Shown here: positions 44,085 to 54,021 of the stretch, one piece after another
Layout: every line of letters starts with the position of its first letter
How positions within the stretch are numbered: position 1 is the first letter of the stretch
From: Hyperoplus lanceolatus
Taxonomy: Eukaryota > Chordata > Actinopteri > Uranoscopiformes > Ammodytidae
Length of the DNA: 64,000 nucleotides
Reading direction: 5' to 3'
Assembly (NCBI GenBank): GCA_026929865.2
Contig: CM049402.1
Span: 13,304,001 to 13,368,000, forward strand
The notes under the pieces: model-generated
The model's database searches: none
Seen by the model: only the letters and a program-made list of their open reading frames with translations
Told to the model about the DNA's origin: nothing
Made by a program: the position numbers and the translations under genes

Positions 44085-44462
44085 CCAGCGTTATCTAAAA
44101 TTCCGGATGCATTATGTTTTCTGGTTGTCTTTCCATCTGGCCAGGCCATTCTTGTGAGCGCACATGAATCTCATGAAAACTTGGAGAGGTTGTATTCAAA
44201 CATTGCAAGAATGTCCACTCTAATTCAGGGATACAGTGATTAGATTTTGTAGGTCAAGGTGACTGTGACCTCATATCTCGAGAACCCTTTTAGGGATTTT
44301 TGACATATTTGGCACACACTCACATTTGATTAGAGGATATATTGGTTATATTTTGCAAATCAAATGTCAAGGTCACTGTGACCACTTTACTTTCACAGTT
44401 CGGTAATTGTATCACAGAGTTCCAGAAATAAATGCCACGCGGTACTTCTGGTTAAGATTATT
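44085..44462 (+). repeat. Interspersed/tandem repeat unit with AGGTCA motifs
   Basis: It resembles a repeat common in fish genomes, whose units run ...gtgccagcgtta...cataatgttttctggttgtc... followed by ...gtccact...gattagattttg-tggtcaaggtcactgtgacctca...tctcgagaac... Two degraded units are visible, each centred on a nuclear-receptor-like palindrome: one at 44,258-44,270 with a mismatch, and GGTCACTGTGACC at 44,371-44,383, exact. No coding potential. The class of the parent element is uncertain. Confidence 0.6.
44371..44383. promoter_or_regulatory. Perfect oestrogen-response-element palindrome
   Basis: GGTCACTGTGACC equals the canonical palindrome GGTCA-N3-TGACC. A near copy (GGTGACTGTGACC) lies 113 bp upstream in the preceding repeat unit. 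The site is a property of the repeat family rather than evidence of local gene control. Confidence 0.5.
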
Positions 44463-44953
44463 TCACAAAAAAAGATCTACTGTCGATGCATATTGGAAAA
44501 GGTAATGATCGCTGAAATCATTTCTCCTGTCCATGCTGCCCATTAAGAGATATTTGCTTTACCGTGCTTACGGTGGAAGTGTTGACAAAAATCTGCATTT
44601 CACATTTTGTGCATTAAAATATTCCAAAATCGGTCTAGATATAATGCCATGGCAACTTTCAGTAGCTCTTGGCTACCTGTGATCCTACCATGTGGCTGCT
44701 TTCTGCTATCCCCTTAGCATAATGTCATCTGACAGTGAAATAGAGCAGGTTGTGGCTTAAAATAGGGGTAATTTAGAAAATGAGCAAACTAATATAGCAT
44801 GTTATGCTAACTAGTACTATTTCCTGGGCCTGGATAATCAGACCTCGAAGCTAAAGTTTCTCCAATACTGCTTCTCTTTAATTATCTCTTTTTGTCCCTG
44901 CGGATAAAGATGTCTATCATTCAAGTAACTCAGACGCCAGTTAAATCGTCTCA

Positions 44954-45167
44954 TCAATTGCCCTCATTGTAGTTGCTGTGGTTGCCATGGTCACACGGCG
45001 AGCAGCAAGTTGAATAAGTCGAACCATCATAAACTCTAAAGCAGGCGCCCTCCCTCTCCATGATGCTGCGACTGCCTCTGTCCTCAGCAAATGTATACTG
45101 TCTAAAATCACCTTTAATCAAATCAAGGGGATGCCTTCCAAAGTTAATGTCCATTGCAGTAAAGGGA
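44954..45167 (-). other. Candidate short terminal exon, unassigned
   Basis: On the minus strand, ctctttttgttgcag ends at 45,168, a textbook splice acceptor. It is followed by 214 bp with an open frame that starts one base in, reads PFTA-MDINFGRHPLDLIKGDF and ends NHSNYNEGN-stop at 44,954. The peptide is 66 residues from its Met. It has mixed composition, with a CC-SPCDHGNH Cys/His stretch near the C-terminus and no membrane segment. I recognise no family. It could be a last exon, a 5' exon with its own start, or a conserved non-coding element; the X-box at 44,981-44,994 inside it favours the last. No polyadenylation signal was identified with confidence downstream, and no partner exon was found in this window. 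Confidence 0.22.
44981..44994 (-). promoter_or_regulatory. RFX-type X-box motif
   Basis: Read on the minus strand, GTGACCATGGCAAC matches GTNRCC(N0-3)RGYAAC exactly with a two-base spacer. It is within the unassigned exon-like segment. Motif evidence only. Confidence 0.4.
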
Positions 45168-46075
45168 CTGCAACAAAAAGAGTGAATTTTGTACTAAAAA
45201 CACTATAACTGTGAAAGATGTCCCCTTATTTTATCTATCTCCAATTGCTAAAGCACTTTATTAGGTTCATATAAAGTTTGGAAAACATATTTGCACAAAA
45301 CAGGTGACTACAATGCTATTTTTTTGTTTCCCTTACTATTGGAATCCAAATAAGATGGGGTCTTCTAAATGGCTAATGTGAACAAGAAGACTAATTACAG
45401 CGAACCCTGTTATGTATGAGAAATTGTAAACCTATCCATCGAGCCCTCCATTATATACTGATTGTTAATGACTGGGATGGTTTAGTGAATGGCCTCTTCT
45501 GCAGTGATCGCCCCGTGCGGCCCAATGGTGATTCGGTTTGGCTCTTCGCCCAATGTCATTGAGCTGTTTCTACTGTTGTGCAGTTCTCAAACAGTTCTCC
45601 CAGGACCATAGCAACATATGTGTTCTCCTCCCATGCCAGTTTAATTGAAGGTGCTGTTAATTCACTTGTGGCGATTAGAAACCTGGTGCAAAAGGACATC
45701 AGTTCTCTCTTGGGAAAACTCTTTTGTTAGGGATCTCGACTGTTACCAATGTCACCTAATTTCACAACGGTAATTTGGTTCAGCATATTGTGTGCCAGGC
45801 TACGCCCATTGCTCCAAAGGATGACTCATCTACAGGACGTTAACTGAAAGGCCTGCATTGACATCAAATGGAGTGTGGATGTTATGTGACAGTAAGAGGC
45901 TGCTTATCATACAACATTATTTGTGGAGCTAAACCTTTTTTTTTAAATCTTCAAGACAGGTGTGCATGTGCAGGGTTACTGGTGTGTGAACACCAGCCAA
46001 ATCTTAGCCAATCAAGTGCCTGAAAGTGAATAAGTCATGATTTTGTGAAATCTTGTGACAAGCTGACTTCTCACC
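45168..46075. other. Unique DNA, no gene seen
   Basis: The 45.38-45.74 kb part is repeat-free and balanced in composition, a plausible conserved non-coding element. No gene recognised. Confidence 0.5.
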
Positions 46076-47610
46076 AAGGCAAGGCAAGGCAAGGCAAGTT
46101 TATTTATATAGCACAATTCAAACACAAGGCCACTCAAAGTGCTTTACAGGGGCAAGATTAAAATACATAAAACACATTAGAAGACATTTAAAAGCAAATG
46201 AAAAGAAGTAAAACATTTAAATAAAATAAAAAGTACAGGTTAAAATGGAAACAGAAAAGTCTTCAGACTCGATTTAAAAGAACTGAGGGTTGCAGTAGAC
46301 CTCAAGTTTTCTGGGAGTTTGTTCCAGATATTTGGTGCATAAAAACTAAAAGCTGCTTCTCCTCGTTTAGTCCTAACTCTTGGGACTGTAAGTAAACCTG
46401 TCCCAGACGACCTAAGGGCTCTGGACGGTTCATAACGTATCAGCAGATCAGTAATGTATTTTGGCGCTAAACCATTTAGTGCTTTATAAACCAACATCAG
46501 TATTTTGAAATCAATTCTTTGAGTGACAGGAAGCCAGTGTAAAGACCTCAGAACTGGGGTAATGTGATCCACTTTTTTGGTCCTAGTGAGGACTGGAGCA
46601 GCAGTGTTCTGAATTAGCTGAAGCTGTCTGATAGATTTTTTTGGAAGGCCTGCAAGGACACTGTTACAGTAGTCAAGTCTACTAAAGATAAATGCATGGA
46701 CAAGTTTTTCTAAATCTTGCTGAGACATAAGTCCTTTAATTCTTGATATGTTTTTAAGGTGGTAGTAAGCTGACTTATTAATTGATTTAATGTGTTTCTT
46801 GAAATTCAAGTCGGAGTCTATGACAACACCAAGATTTCTGGCTTGGTGTGTGGTTTCTAGCATAACAGATGTAAGCTGTGCGCTAACTTTTAATTGTTCA
46901 TCTTTGGCACCAAAGACAATTACTTCAGTTTTGTCGTTGTTTAATTGAAGGAAATTTTGGCACATCCAATCATTGATTAGTTCAATGCACTTACTCAGTG
47001 CTTGTATCGGACTGTAGTCTCCTGGTGATATGGTTATGTAAATTTGTGTGTCGTCTGCATATTTATTCATAATCTGAGCTAGTGGGAGCATGTAGATGTT
47101 AAACAGAAGAGGCCCAAGAATGGAACCTTGGGGGACCCCGCATTCAATATGTGTCCGCTCAGATGTGAAATTGCCTATTGTCACATAGTAGTCTCTGTCC
47201 TTTAAGTAGGATTCAAACCAGTTTAGTACAGTTCCAGAGAGTCCAACCCAGTTTGCTAGTCGATCTAGTAATATGCTGTGGTCAACTGTGTCAAAAGCGG
47301 CACTGAGATCCAGTAAAACTAAAACAGAACTTTTGCCACTGTCTGTGTTTAAGTGGATGTCATTGAGGACCTTAACCAGAGCAGTCTCAGTGCTGTGGTG
47401 TTGTCGAAATCCTGACTGGAAAACATCAAAGCAGTTGTTCATTGCTAAGTAGTTATTTAGCTGTTGATAAACAGCTTTTTCAATAATTTTGCTTAAAAAT
47501 GGTAGGTTAGATATGGGCCTATAATTGTTCATGAGCGATGTATCTAGATTGTTCTTTTTTAGGAGTGGCTTTTGCTTACCAGTCAAAGCCTTAAACATGC
47601 TGGGAAAAGT
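46076..47610 (-). mobile_element. L2/Maui-type LINE, 5'-truncated
   Basis: The element reads on the minus strand. Its 3' end carries the family hallmark: ...gtgctatataaataaacttgcc... followed by a (CCTTG)n-type tail, seen on the plus strand as (aaggc)n at 46,076-46,098. The coding part retains the reverse transcriptase and C-terminal region but no endonuclease. Similarity fades near 47,610, where unrelated DNA ending in a (CA)8 tract begins. Full-length L2 elements are several kilobases, so more than half is missing, as usual for target-primed insertions. I could not identify a target-site duplication. The open frame suggests a recent insertion. Confidence 0.9.
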
Positions 47611-47712
47611 GTGCTCTTCAAAGCCTAAAACACTACGTTCCCAGAGCAAACCCACTAAACCCAAACTGCTGCTCGATATGCTTTGTACCCTACGGTACAC
47701 ACACACACACAC
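46240..47712 (-). CDS. L2 LINE reverse transcriptase, N-truncated ORF
   Basis: A 490-codon open frame. Residues 1 to about 35 come from flanking DNA (MCVCVYRR is the CA repeat), and L2 similarity starts near residue 36-45. Reverse transcriptase motifs run in order: NNYRPISNLPFLSKIIEK (62-79), FQSGFRQHHSTETAL (98-112), motif A LDLSAAFDTVDH (134-145), CGVPQGSILGPLLFN (191-205), catalytic YADD (218-221), and FLQLNNDKTE (254-263). The usual L2 C-terminal region follows: SRLDYCNSVLAGLPKKS, HITPVLRSLHWLPV and NIWNKLPENLR. Between LPLAQIMNK and YADD, about seven residues normal for the family (a KHGISFHC-like stretch) are absent in frame, next to the active site. The enzyme would copy its own RNA during retrotransposition, but without the endonuclease and with this gap the copy is probably inactive. 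No promoter is expected. Confidence 0.88.
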   Translation of the reverse strand: MCVCVYRRVQSISSSSLGLVGLLWERSVLGFEEHTFPSMFKALTGKQKPLLKKNNLDTSLMNNYRPISNLPFLSKIIEKAVYQQLNNYLAMNNCFDVFQSGFRQHHSTETALVKVLNDIHLNTDSGKSSVLVLLDLSAAFDTVDHSILLDRLANWVGLSGTVLNWFESYLKDRDYYVTIGNFTSERTHIECGVPQGSILGPLLFNIYMLPLAQIMNKYADDTQIYITISPGDYSPIQALSKCIELINDWMCQNFLQLNNDKTEVIVFGAKDEQLKVSAQLTSVMLETTHQARNLGVVIDSDLNFKKHIKSINKSAYYHLKNISRIKGLMSQQDLEKLVHAFIFSRLDYCNSVLAGLPKKSIRQLQLIQNTAAPVLTRTKKVDHITPVLRSLHWLPVTQRIDFKILMLVYKALNGLAPKYITDLLIRYEPSRALRSSGTGLLTVPRVRTKRGEAAFSFYAPNIWNKLPENLRSTATLSSFKSSLKTFLFPF

Positions 47713-47719
47713 AGCCGAA

Positions 47720-49586
47720 GAAGGCAGCTGCTAGGTGTGAATTTAAGTGAAACCCACTATTTTATTTAAACCTCTGCGCAAGGTCATTGTGTAAAATAAA
47801 AAGGTACAATTAGGAGACGTGGATTCTTACACAAAACATAATTTAACACTCTGCAAGAGTGACCTTTAAATCACTTAAAAAGTCTCATGTTAACCGTGTA
47901 GTATATGCATCAGGATGTTTTGTCTATATAGTATTGCAGTGCTGTGCTTTTAGTATGAGTGATGCTCATTTCCTCAGCCAACTGCATGACAGTATACATA
48001 CTCCCCATGAAGCCTCCCTTTCTTTTGTATTATTTCTTTGATGTGCATCTTTAGGAAACAATGTTGAGATGTGATAGTATGCTACGATGCCTAGCCATAG
48101 GTGACATATTTGCCAGTTACAGATAAAAGGATCCCTCCCAGGGCACCGCCGATGTTTGCTGTACAGTCAGGGCTTTGCAGATGTGCGGGCTGCATGGGAC
48201 TCATTGAATGTGAATATCTGGAGTCAGCACTTCAAATGACTATGCCACTGGGAAGAGAAAGTGACTTGTATGGAGGCTATGTTGAATCAGAGGCCCACAC
48301 AAAGCTAAAAAAGATAACACGGGGGAAGTTGACGGGCACACCGAGAGCAAGAGAGAGACGGAGGAAAGAGGGGGAATAGAGAGCAGAAAGCGAGGTCACA
48401 GAGAAAGCCTTTCGAGTAAAGAAGTAGAAAGAGAGAAAGAGAGATAGAAAGAGAGAAAGAGAGAGACTATACTGAAGGGGAACATAAAGTGACAGAGAGG
48501 TCTAGCAGACACAGTGGCTTCTCAGTTCCAGTGCGTCCTTCACCTGCTCCACATGAACCAAGCCACGGAGACACAAGGTGGATGGAGTGTTCCCTGAGCT
48601 GTCCTTTAGCTTGCGCTAACTGTAAATACCAACGCTGGATGGCAAAGAGTGACGGAAAAGGAAAAGCTCCTTCGACCTGCACATGCAACCAGATTAATTA
48701 CTATTACTACTATACAGTATATATACTATATATTATATATTACACTTTTTTTATTTGTCAATTATACAGCCTGTTGTTTCTCAAATATGCCCCCTGTTGA
48801 GAATAATTCACCCTTGCTATGAAGCTACGGACATTGTTCGACAATATCCGAAAAGACTCCATTCAAGACGATTTGAGTAAATTTTGCTACAGACTTTAAT
48901 AGTTACCATGCTATGTAGGCTGTTCCAACCATTGCAGACTAGTTATTGTACTGTAAGCAAAAAAAGCATTTCTAAATCAATAAAACCAAACCTAAATTAT
49001 ATTTTTCTTCTATTAATTTATCAATGCAGTAAGCCATGTAAGACATTTAAGGCAAACAATCCCTCCAGTTATATAAATGTATGGAAGTGTGGTCAGAGAT
49101 GTCGAGGCAGTGTCACACATACATATATACTTACATATATATTATTATAGTGGAAGCACGCAAAGGGTTAATGATTTATCATTATTCTTGTGATCCCTTA
49201 CGATCGAGCTGTCTCTTATCCATCCGTAAGGCAATCTGCGTTGTGTAATCTCCAATAGATGTATAGAGAGTAAAGAGAATGTGTAATTAATTAATGAATG
49301 TCCAATATCTATCGCTTTCTGAATTCCTTGTATTATTGATGAATTAAAAAATGAATGCCTTTGATATCACTTTCAAAAGAGATTTAAACCATGACCCACT
49401 AGAAGATTTGAACTATGTTCCAGACATGTGTGTCCACATTTTTGTTTTAATTCATACAAGGTCTGGGTTTGTGTATATGAGTATATGTGCCTAACCGCAC
49501 AAACCATATTCTAGTTGTCCCTCCTCCCCCAACCCCCGGAACGAGAGCTTTTTCACTCAATCCCTGTAATGTGAACTTGAGTCTCC
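47720..49586. other. Unique DNA with GA-rich tract, no gene seen
   Basis: A GA-rich purine tract (about 48,340-48,472: gagagaaagagagata...) is embedded. A reverse-oriented CTCF-like word TGCCCCCTGTTGA lies at 48,788-48,800. Open frames of up to 103 codons here have no recognisable similarity. Confidence 0.55.
48340..48472. repeat. Purine-rich (GA)n-like tract
   Basis: Imperfect gaaagagaga repeats, most regular at 48,421-48,467. Polypurine mirror repeats of this kind can form triplex DNA. Confidence 0.85.
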
Positions 49587-49588
49587 TA

Positions 49589-50450
49589 CACTCAACAAAA
49601 ATATAAACGCAACACTTTTGTTTTTGCTCCCATTTTTCATGAGATGGACTTAAAGATCTAAAATTCATTCCAGATAATACACAATTGTACCATTTCTCTC
49701 AAACATTGTTCACAAATCTGTCTAAATGTGTGATAGTGAGCACTTCTGCTTTGCTGAGATGATCCATCCAACCTCACAGGTGTGTCACATCAAGATGCTG
49801 ATCTGACATCATGATTAGTGCAGAGGTGTGCCTTAGACTGTCCACAATAAAAGGCCACCCTGAAATGTGCAGTTTTGTCTCACAGCAAAATGCCACAGAT
49901 GCCACAAGGGAGCGTGCAATTGGCATGCTGACAGCAGGAATGTCAACCAGATCTGTTGCTCGTGCATTGAATGTTCATTTCTCCACCATAAGCCGTCTCC
50001 AGCAACTTCGCACAGCCATTGAAGAGGAGTGGAACAACATTCCACAGGCCACAATTGACAATCTGATAAACTCTATGCGAAGAAGATGTGTTGCACTGCA
50101 TGAGGCAAATGGTGGTCACACCAGATACTGACTGGTTCTGAGTCCCCAGACCCCCAATAAAGCAACAAAATGCACATTTCAGAGTGGCCTTTTATTGTGG
50201 ACAGTCTAAGGCACACCTGTGCACTAATCATGATGTCAGATCAGCATCTTGATGTGACACACCTGTGAGGTGGGATGGATTATCTCAGCAAAGCAGAAGT
50301 GCTCACTATCACACATTTAGACAGATTTGTGAACAATGTTTGAGAGAAATGGTACAATTGTGTATCTGGAATGAATTTTAGATCTTTAAGTCCATCTCAT
50401 GAAAAATGGGAGCAAAAACAAAAGTGTTGCGTTTATATTTTTGTTGAGTG
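49589..50450 (+). mobile_element. Tc1-like DNA transposon, internally deleted
   Basis: The element is 862 bp, flanked by TA (49,587-49,588 and 50,451-50,452). Its ends CACTCAACAAAAATATAAAC and the exact reverse complement start very long terminal inverted repeats (about 49,589-49,877 and 50,163-50,450, roughly 288 bp). They differ at only a handful of positions, so the copy is young. The family is a Tc1-like group widespread in fish. About half of the transposase gene, including the catalytic core, has been deleted, so the element would depend on a transposase supplied in trans. The arms together can fold into a giant hairpin. Confidence 0.95.
49811..50131 (+). CDS. Truncated Tc1 transposase, N- and C-terminus joined in frame
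   Basis: A 106-codon open frame. Residues about 25-63 (NATDATRERAIGMLTAGMST ... NVHFSTISRLQ) are the N-terminal helix-turn-helix DNA-binding part. It passes directly into the C-terminal tail QLRTAIEEEWNNIPQATIDN ... RRCVALHEANGGHTRY (about 64-106). The roughly 200-residue DDE catalytic region normally between them is gone, and the join keeps the frame. The family sequence has ...ISRLQRRF... before and ...NIQQLRTAI... after the lost part; both contain a tccagc word, so microhomology-mediated deletion is plausible. It cannot be catalytic. If expressed it might bind element ends. The start Met lies inside the terminal inverted repeat, and promoter activity is unknown. Confidence 0.85.
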   Translation: MISAEVCLRLSTIKGHPEMCSFVSQQNATDATRERAIGMLTAGMSTRSVARALNVHFSTISRLQQLRTAIEEEWNNIPQATIDNLINSMRRRCVALHEANGGHTRY

Positions 50451-50452
50451 TA

Positions 50453-50929
50453 AGTCACACAGAGCGGCTTTACAGCTTCCCTTATATCCAGTGATTTCTC
50501 TTCCTGAAATATTTATGATCTGGTTTAGAAGGGGTTAGGGTTGTGCCGTGGGGATCTGATCCACCTGTGTGTGTGTGTGTGGGGGGGGGGGGAGTTGTGC
50601 TGAAATAGGCGGACGGCGCACTGTCTTTATCTTGAGACCCAAATCCACCAAGTACATCACCATCAGCCAGAAATGAGAAAGTGGCCTCCGCAAGACACTT
50701 TTTTTTGGAGTTACAAAACATTATTCAAAACTAAAGTCCAAAAGGGACGGTTCTACGAGTATTCATTAATACTGTATATATAGCTGAGATTTAAAAAATG
50801 TATGGTCATCATTTATTGCTGACTGCAGACTTTATTTGATCACACTCTCTTTATCAGTTTGGGATGCATTGCTGGCCATTTAAAGTTTAAAGATTCCCTT
50901 TCCTGCCAAGTGTTAGCTGAAACGATGGG
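50453..50929. other. Unique DNA with GT/G tract
   Basis: Includes (TG)8 followed by a 13-base G run (about 50,565-50,593). No gene recognised. Confidence 0.6.
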
Positions 50930-51110
50930 TTGACTCTCATGACTGGTTAATATAAAGCTGGAGCTAGCAGTCAGTTAGCTTAGCATAAAGACTGGAAACA
51001 GCTAGCCTGGCTCCATCACAAGGTTACAAAATCTAGCTCAAGCCTCACTAACTAAACATTATACCTCATGTATTTAATACATACAAAAGTGGACATGAAA
51101 CAAAAAAAAT
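50930..51110 (+). repeat. Common fish interspersed repeat ('agctagcctggctc' type)
   Basis: The stretch containing gttagcttagcataaagact, ggaaacagctagcctggctc, aaggttacaaaatct, ctcactaactaaaca and tttaatacatacaaaa follows the word order of a repeat frequent in teleost genomes and 3'-UTRs. No coding capacity. Its transposon superfamily is not evident from this copy, and the boundaries are approximate. Confidence 0.6.
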
Positions 51111-51768
51111 ATGGTGGAGTGTGACTGGAGTCAGTAACATCCCAGCCTGGATGACTGGCAATGAGTCCCATATTCAAGCACCACTTCAGTTTTAAAAGGA
51201 ATTTATAGTGCAACAAATGACCCCCCGGAATTATGCAGCACAGTAAGATACACCAACATGGCTAAAGTAGTTGACTGCATCCAACAATGTTCTCAACCAA
51301 CTTAATAAAAGTCAATAAGTTAATGCTATCTCTCTCTCTTTTTTTAACAGTTGTTTGAAAGTAAATGTAAGTAAAAAAAACATTTGATTCTGAGCATGCA
51401 CCAGCCCTTCCACTATACCTTTGAGCCTATAAAAACATGCAAGTGCAGGATGAATTAATCGCACCAGCTTTATTGGCAGAGTGTAGTAACCCTGACACCC
51501 TGTCACAGGCCACAGTTTGAAGCTTTAACGAGCGCAGAGTGATCACAGGTTTCTTAGGCCCACGTAGGGCCATACCGTAAAGATAATGGCTGGGTGTGTG
51601 CTAGTATACTAAATTAAAGCTAAAACACAGACAAAGGAGGAGGAACACTTCTGTTACAGTCAGTTCTACAAAAGGTCTGGGGAAACTAAAAAGAGGCCTT
51701 CAGTGAACGCATTGAACCGAGAGTGGCTTGTTTGCTTTTGTGCATCGGCTAATTAAGACTTGGACTCC
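51111..51768. other. Unique DNA, no gene seen
   Basis: No recognisable gene or structured element. Confidence 0.6.
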
Positions 51769-51846
51769 GGGGAGAGAGAGCAAGAGAAAGAGAGAGACCG
51801 ACCACGACTGAGAGAGAGATATATATATATATATAGAGAGAGAGAG
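51769..51846. repeat. (GA)n-(TA)n-(GA)n compound simple repeat
   Basis: A purine tract gagagagagcaagagaaagagagaga, an 18-bp (AT)n core at about 51,818-51,834, and (AG)n on the right. The core is self-complementary. Confidence 0.9.
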
Positions 51847-53983
51847 TTATGTCCGTTTCCATTTCGAATTTATCTGCAGGAAAGAAATTACAGTTGACTC
51901 CTCCACTCTGGTGGCAAAGCAAACCGATATGAAGGAGAGAACAAGTAACCAAACAAAACAACAGCAACAGCAAAGCTTTGAAACTCCGATGCAGTTCTTT
52001 TCATTAAATTGCATACAACACATTGACTCTGCATTCTCTTTGAACCCTCGCCACCCCTTGAGCTTGCTCTCATTAACTTTATCAGAGAGATGGCTGATCA
52101 CACGTGACAGGTATTATCATGATCCTTCTATATGGCCCACTGTTAAAAGATATGGTTATGTGTAGTTGGTGTTTGTGTTTACCTTCTTTCTTTGTATCCC
52201 TGACGACAGTCCTTGGAGCTGTATGTGGCTTGTTGTAGATTTTCTTCGTATTACCAATCGTGTTATTCTTTCATAACAAGTCCTTTTATTATGTTGGTTT
52301 CCTGACAACGCCTTGTGATGTTTTGCTGTGAGAGAATATAGCTGCTTGAACAGTGAATAGAGTTTTTCCTCTGCTCGGGAAACCAATTTGTCCGTCTCCG
52401 TGGGAAGAACGTTGGCCATTCTGTCAAAACACATTGAACATGTCATTTGAGATGCCATAAATAGGAAGAGAAAAGGCAAATATCCAGCTCAACTGTCACA
52501 CTTAATGTACATAAGGCAAGACCAATGAATTCAGAAAGTGATTTTTTTTTCATTGCAACAAATAATCTCCGTGACCTCTGATCTTGCACTAACTGACGTT
52601 ACATCTTCCCTCGAAATAGAAATCTTCTCAAGTTATCTTTAATCTACCCGGAGGATATTGGTTAGGAGAAGTCACTTTTTTTCCTTTGCTCGTCTTCTTC
52701 TTAATAGCCTGTTAATGAAGATACATGCAGAATCCTTGTGCTTAATAAGACACATTTTTATTTATTTTTCGGCTGCAGAGTGATCACTAACACTCAGGAG
52801 TTTTAAGTCTTAAAACTCTGAAAATACCGCAGAAAAGGGAAGGGGGGTTTGCATGGTTGCCACAGGTGATAGGTAAAGCATCGGGAAAGATAAGAATGGA
52901 GGGAAAGAGTAGAGGGAGGGAAGGGAGACATAGGGGTGTCAAGGCAGAATTACTCCTCATTACAGTGCGGCGAGAAGCCAGTAAATCAAATGCCACTGCA
53001 GCCTTTCTCCAACTTTTCCCCCCATCATCAGTCAAAAGCCCCCCCCCCCCTCTCTCCCCGTAAAACATGCTCTGGGTTCTGGTGCATGACTGCCTCCAGA
53101 CCTGTAATAATAGAAACATGTCCCAGTGCACTATGTTCGAACAAGGTCGCCTCCTGCGTCTCCCATCTGAGTTGTATTGTCCTGTGGGTGTGTGGCCAAA
53201 CAACACGCGGTGCAAGCAAGAGGATGTGTGTGTGTGTGTGTGCGCGGGGGGCAGGGGGCAGGGGAGTCTTTCCCCATGGTCAACACAAGGTCGATTGATG
53301 ATATTGATGCCGGATTTTCAATCTGTTTTCCCAAAGTCGTTCCCAAGGTGTGGATTGAGGTTTTGTGATGCCTGGGTTGGTCCATACGCGCCATCAGCTG
53401 AGCAGGTGATGTCCTGCCACCAATTCTTTCACAAATGGCATGTTGCGGCACTTTGACATTGTCATGGTCGCGGGGTTGAAAAACGATGTCTCAGTTCATT
53501 AGGTCCCTGCTGGCGGGGAGCTGCTCGTCCCATTAGACGCGGCGGCGTGTCGCACCATGTTACTGCAAGCCCCATTGCCATTTATTTCACAATCGGCCAG
53601 ATAAAACGGCTGATATTAACAATCTGTTCCTTGATGTGTTTCTCTCTCTCGCTCTCTCTCCCTCTCATACACACTCTCTTTACCACTCTTGCTCACTAAC
53701 TCCTCTTTCCCCCTCTCTTTTCAAATGTCTGGCTGCAAAGTGCAGACTCCTGGCATTGGCTTAGAGACATTTGAAAAAAAATGGGAAAAAAAAAGAATCT
53801 GTAATGTTGGGTCATGTTTCAGGACACAATTAATGGGGGGAATCGTGGGGACAGGTAATTTGAATCATCATCGCCATTTGTTATTTGCAATTGTCAATTA
53901 ATGTTGCCCCTCGACAGCCCTTGTGTCAGCTCTCTCGCCTGCCTGTTGCCAATTACTCTTCAGCCCACCTCGCTGACCTCCTG
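51847..53983. other. Intergenic/intronic DNA, no gene seen
   Basis: Contains (TG)n at 53,224-53,242 followed by G-rich gcgcggggggcaggggg, a poly-C run at about 53,039-53,051 and a CT tract at 53,641-53,665. Open frames up to 142 codons overlap on both strands and lack domain similarity. Parts of 53.5-53.9 kb are repeat-free and balanced in composition. Confidence 0.55.
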
Positions 53984-53987
53984 GCAC

Positions 53988-54021
53988 GGTGGGTAGGTGG
54001 GTGGGGAGGGAGGGAGGGGGG
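53988..54021 (+). other. G-quadruplex-forming G tract
   Basis: The plus strand reads gtgggtaggtgggtggggag followed by ggagggaggggggatg. It has at least five G-runs of three or more with loops of one to four bases, which fits the strict G3+N1-7 quadruplex rule with unusually short loops. It may influence replication or transcription; no gene start is adjacent. Confidence 0.75.

Noticed and set aside
48101-48379. 92-codon frame ending in Arg/Glu-rich sequence
   Set aside because: The charged end is the translation of the adjoining GA repeat; the remainder has no similarity I recognise.
52787-53215. 142-codon minus-strand open frame
   Set aside because: Driven by GC/poly-C-rich composition with several overlapping frames on both strands; no known motif.
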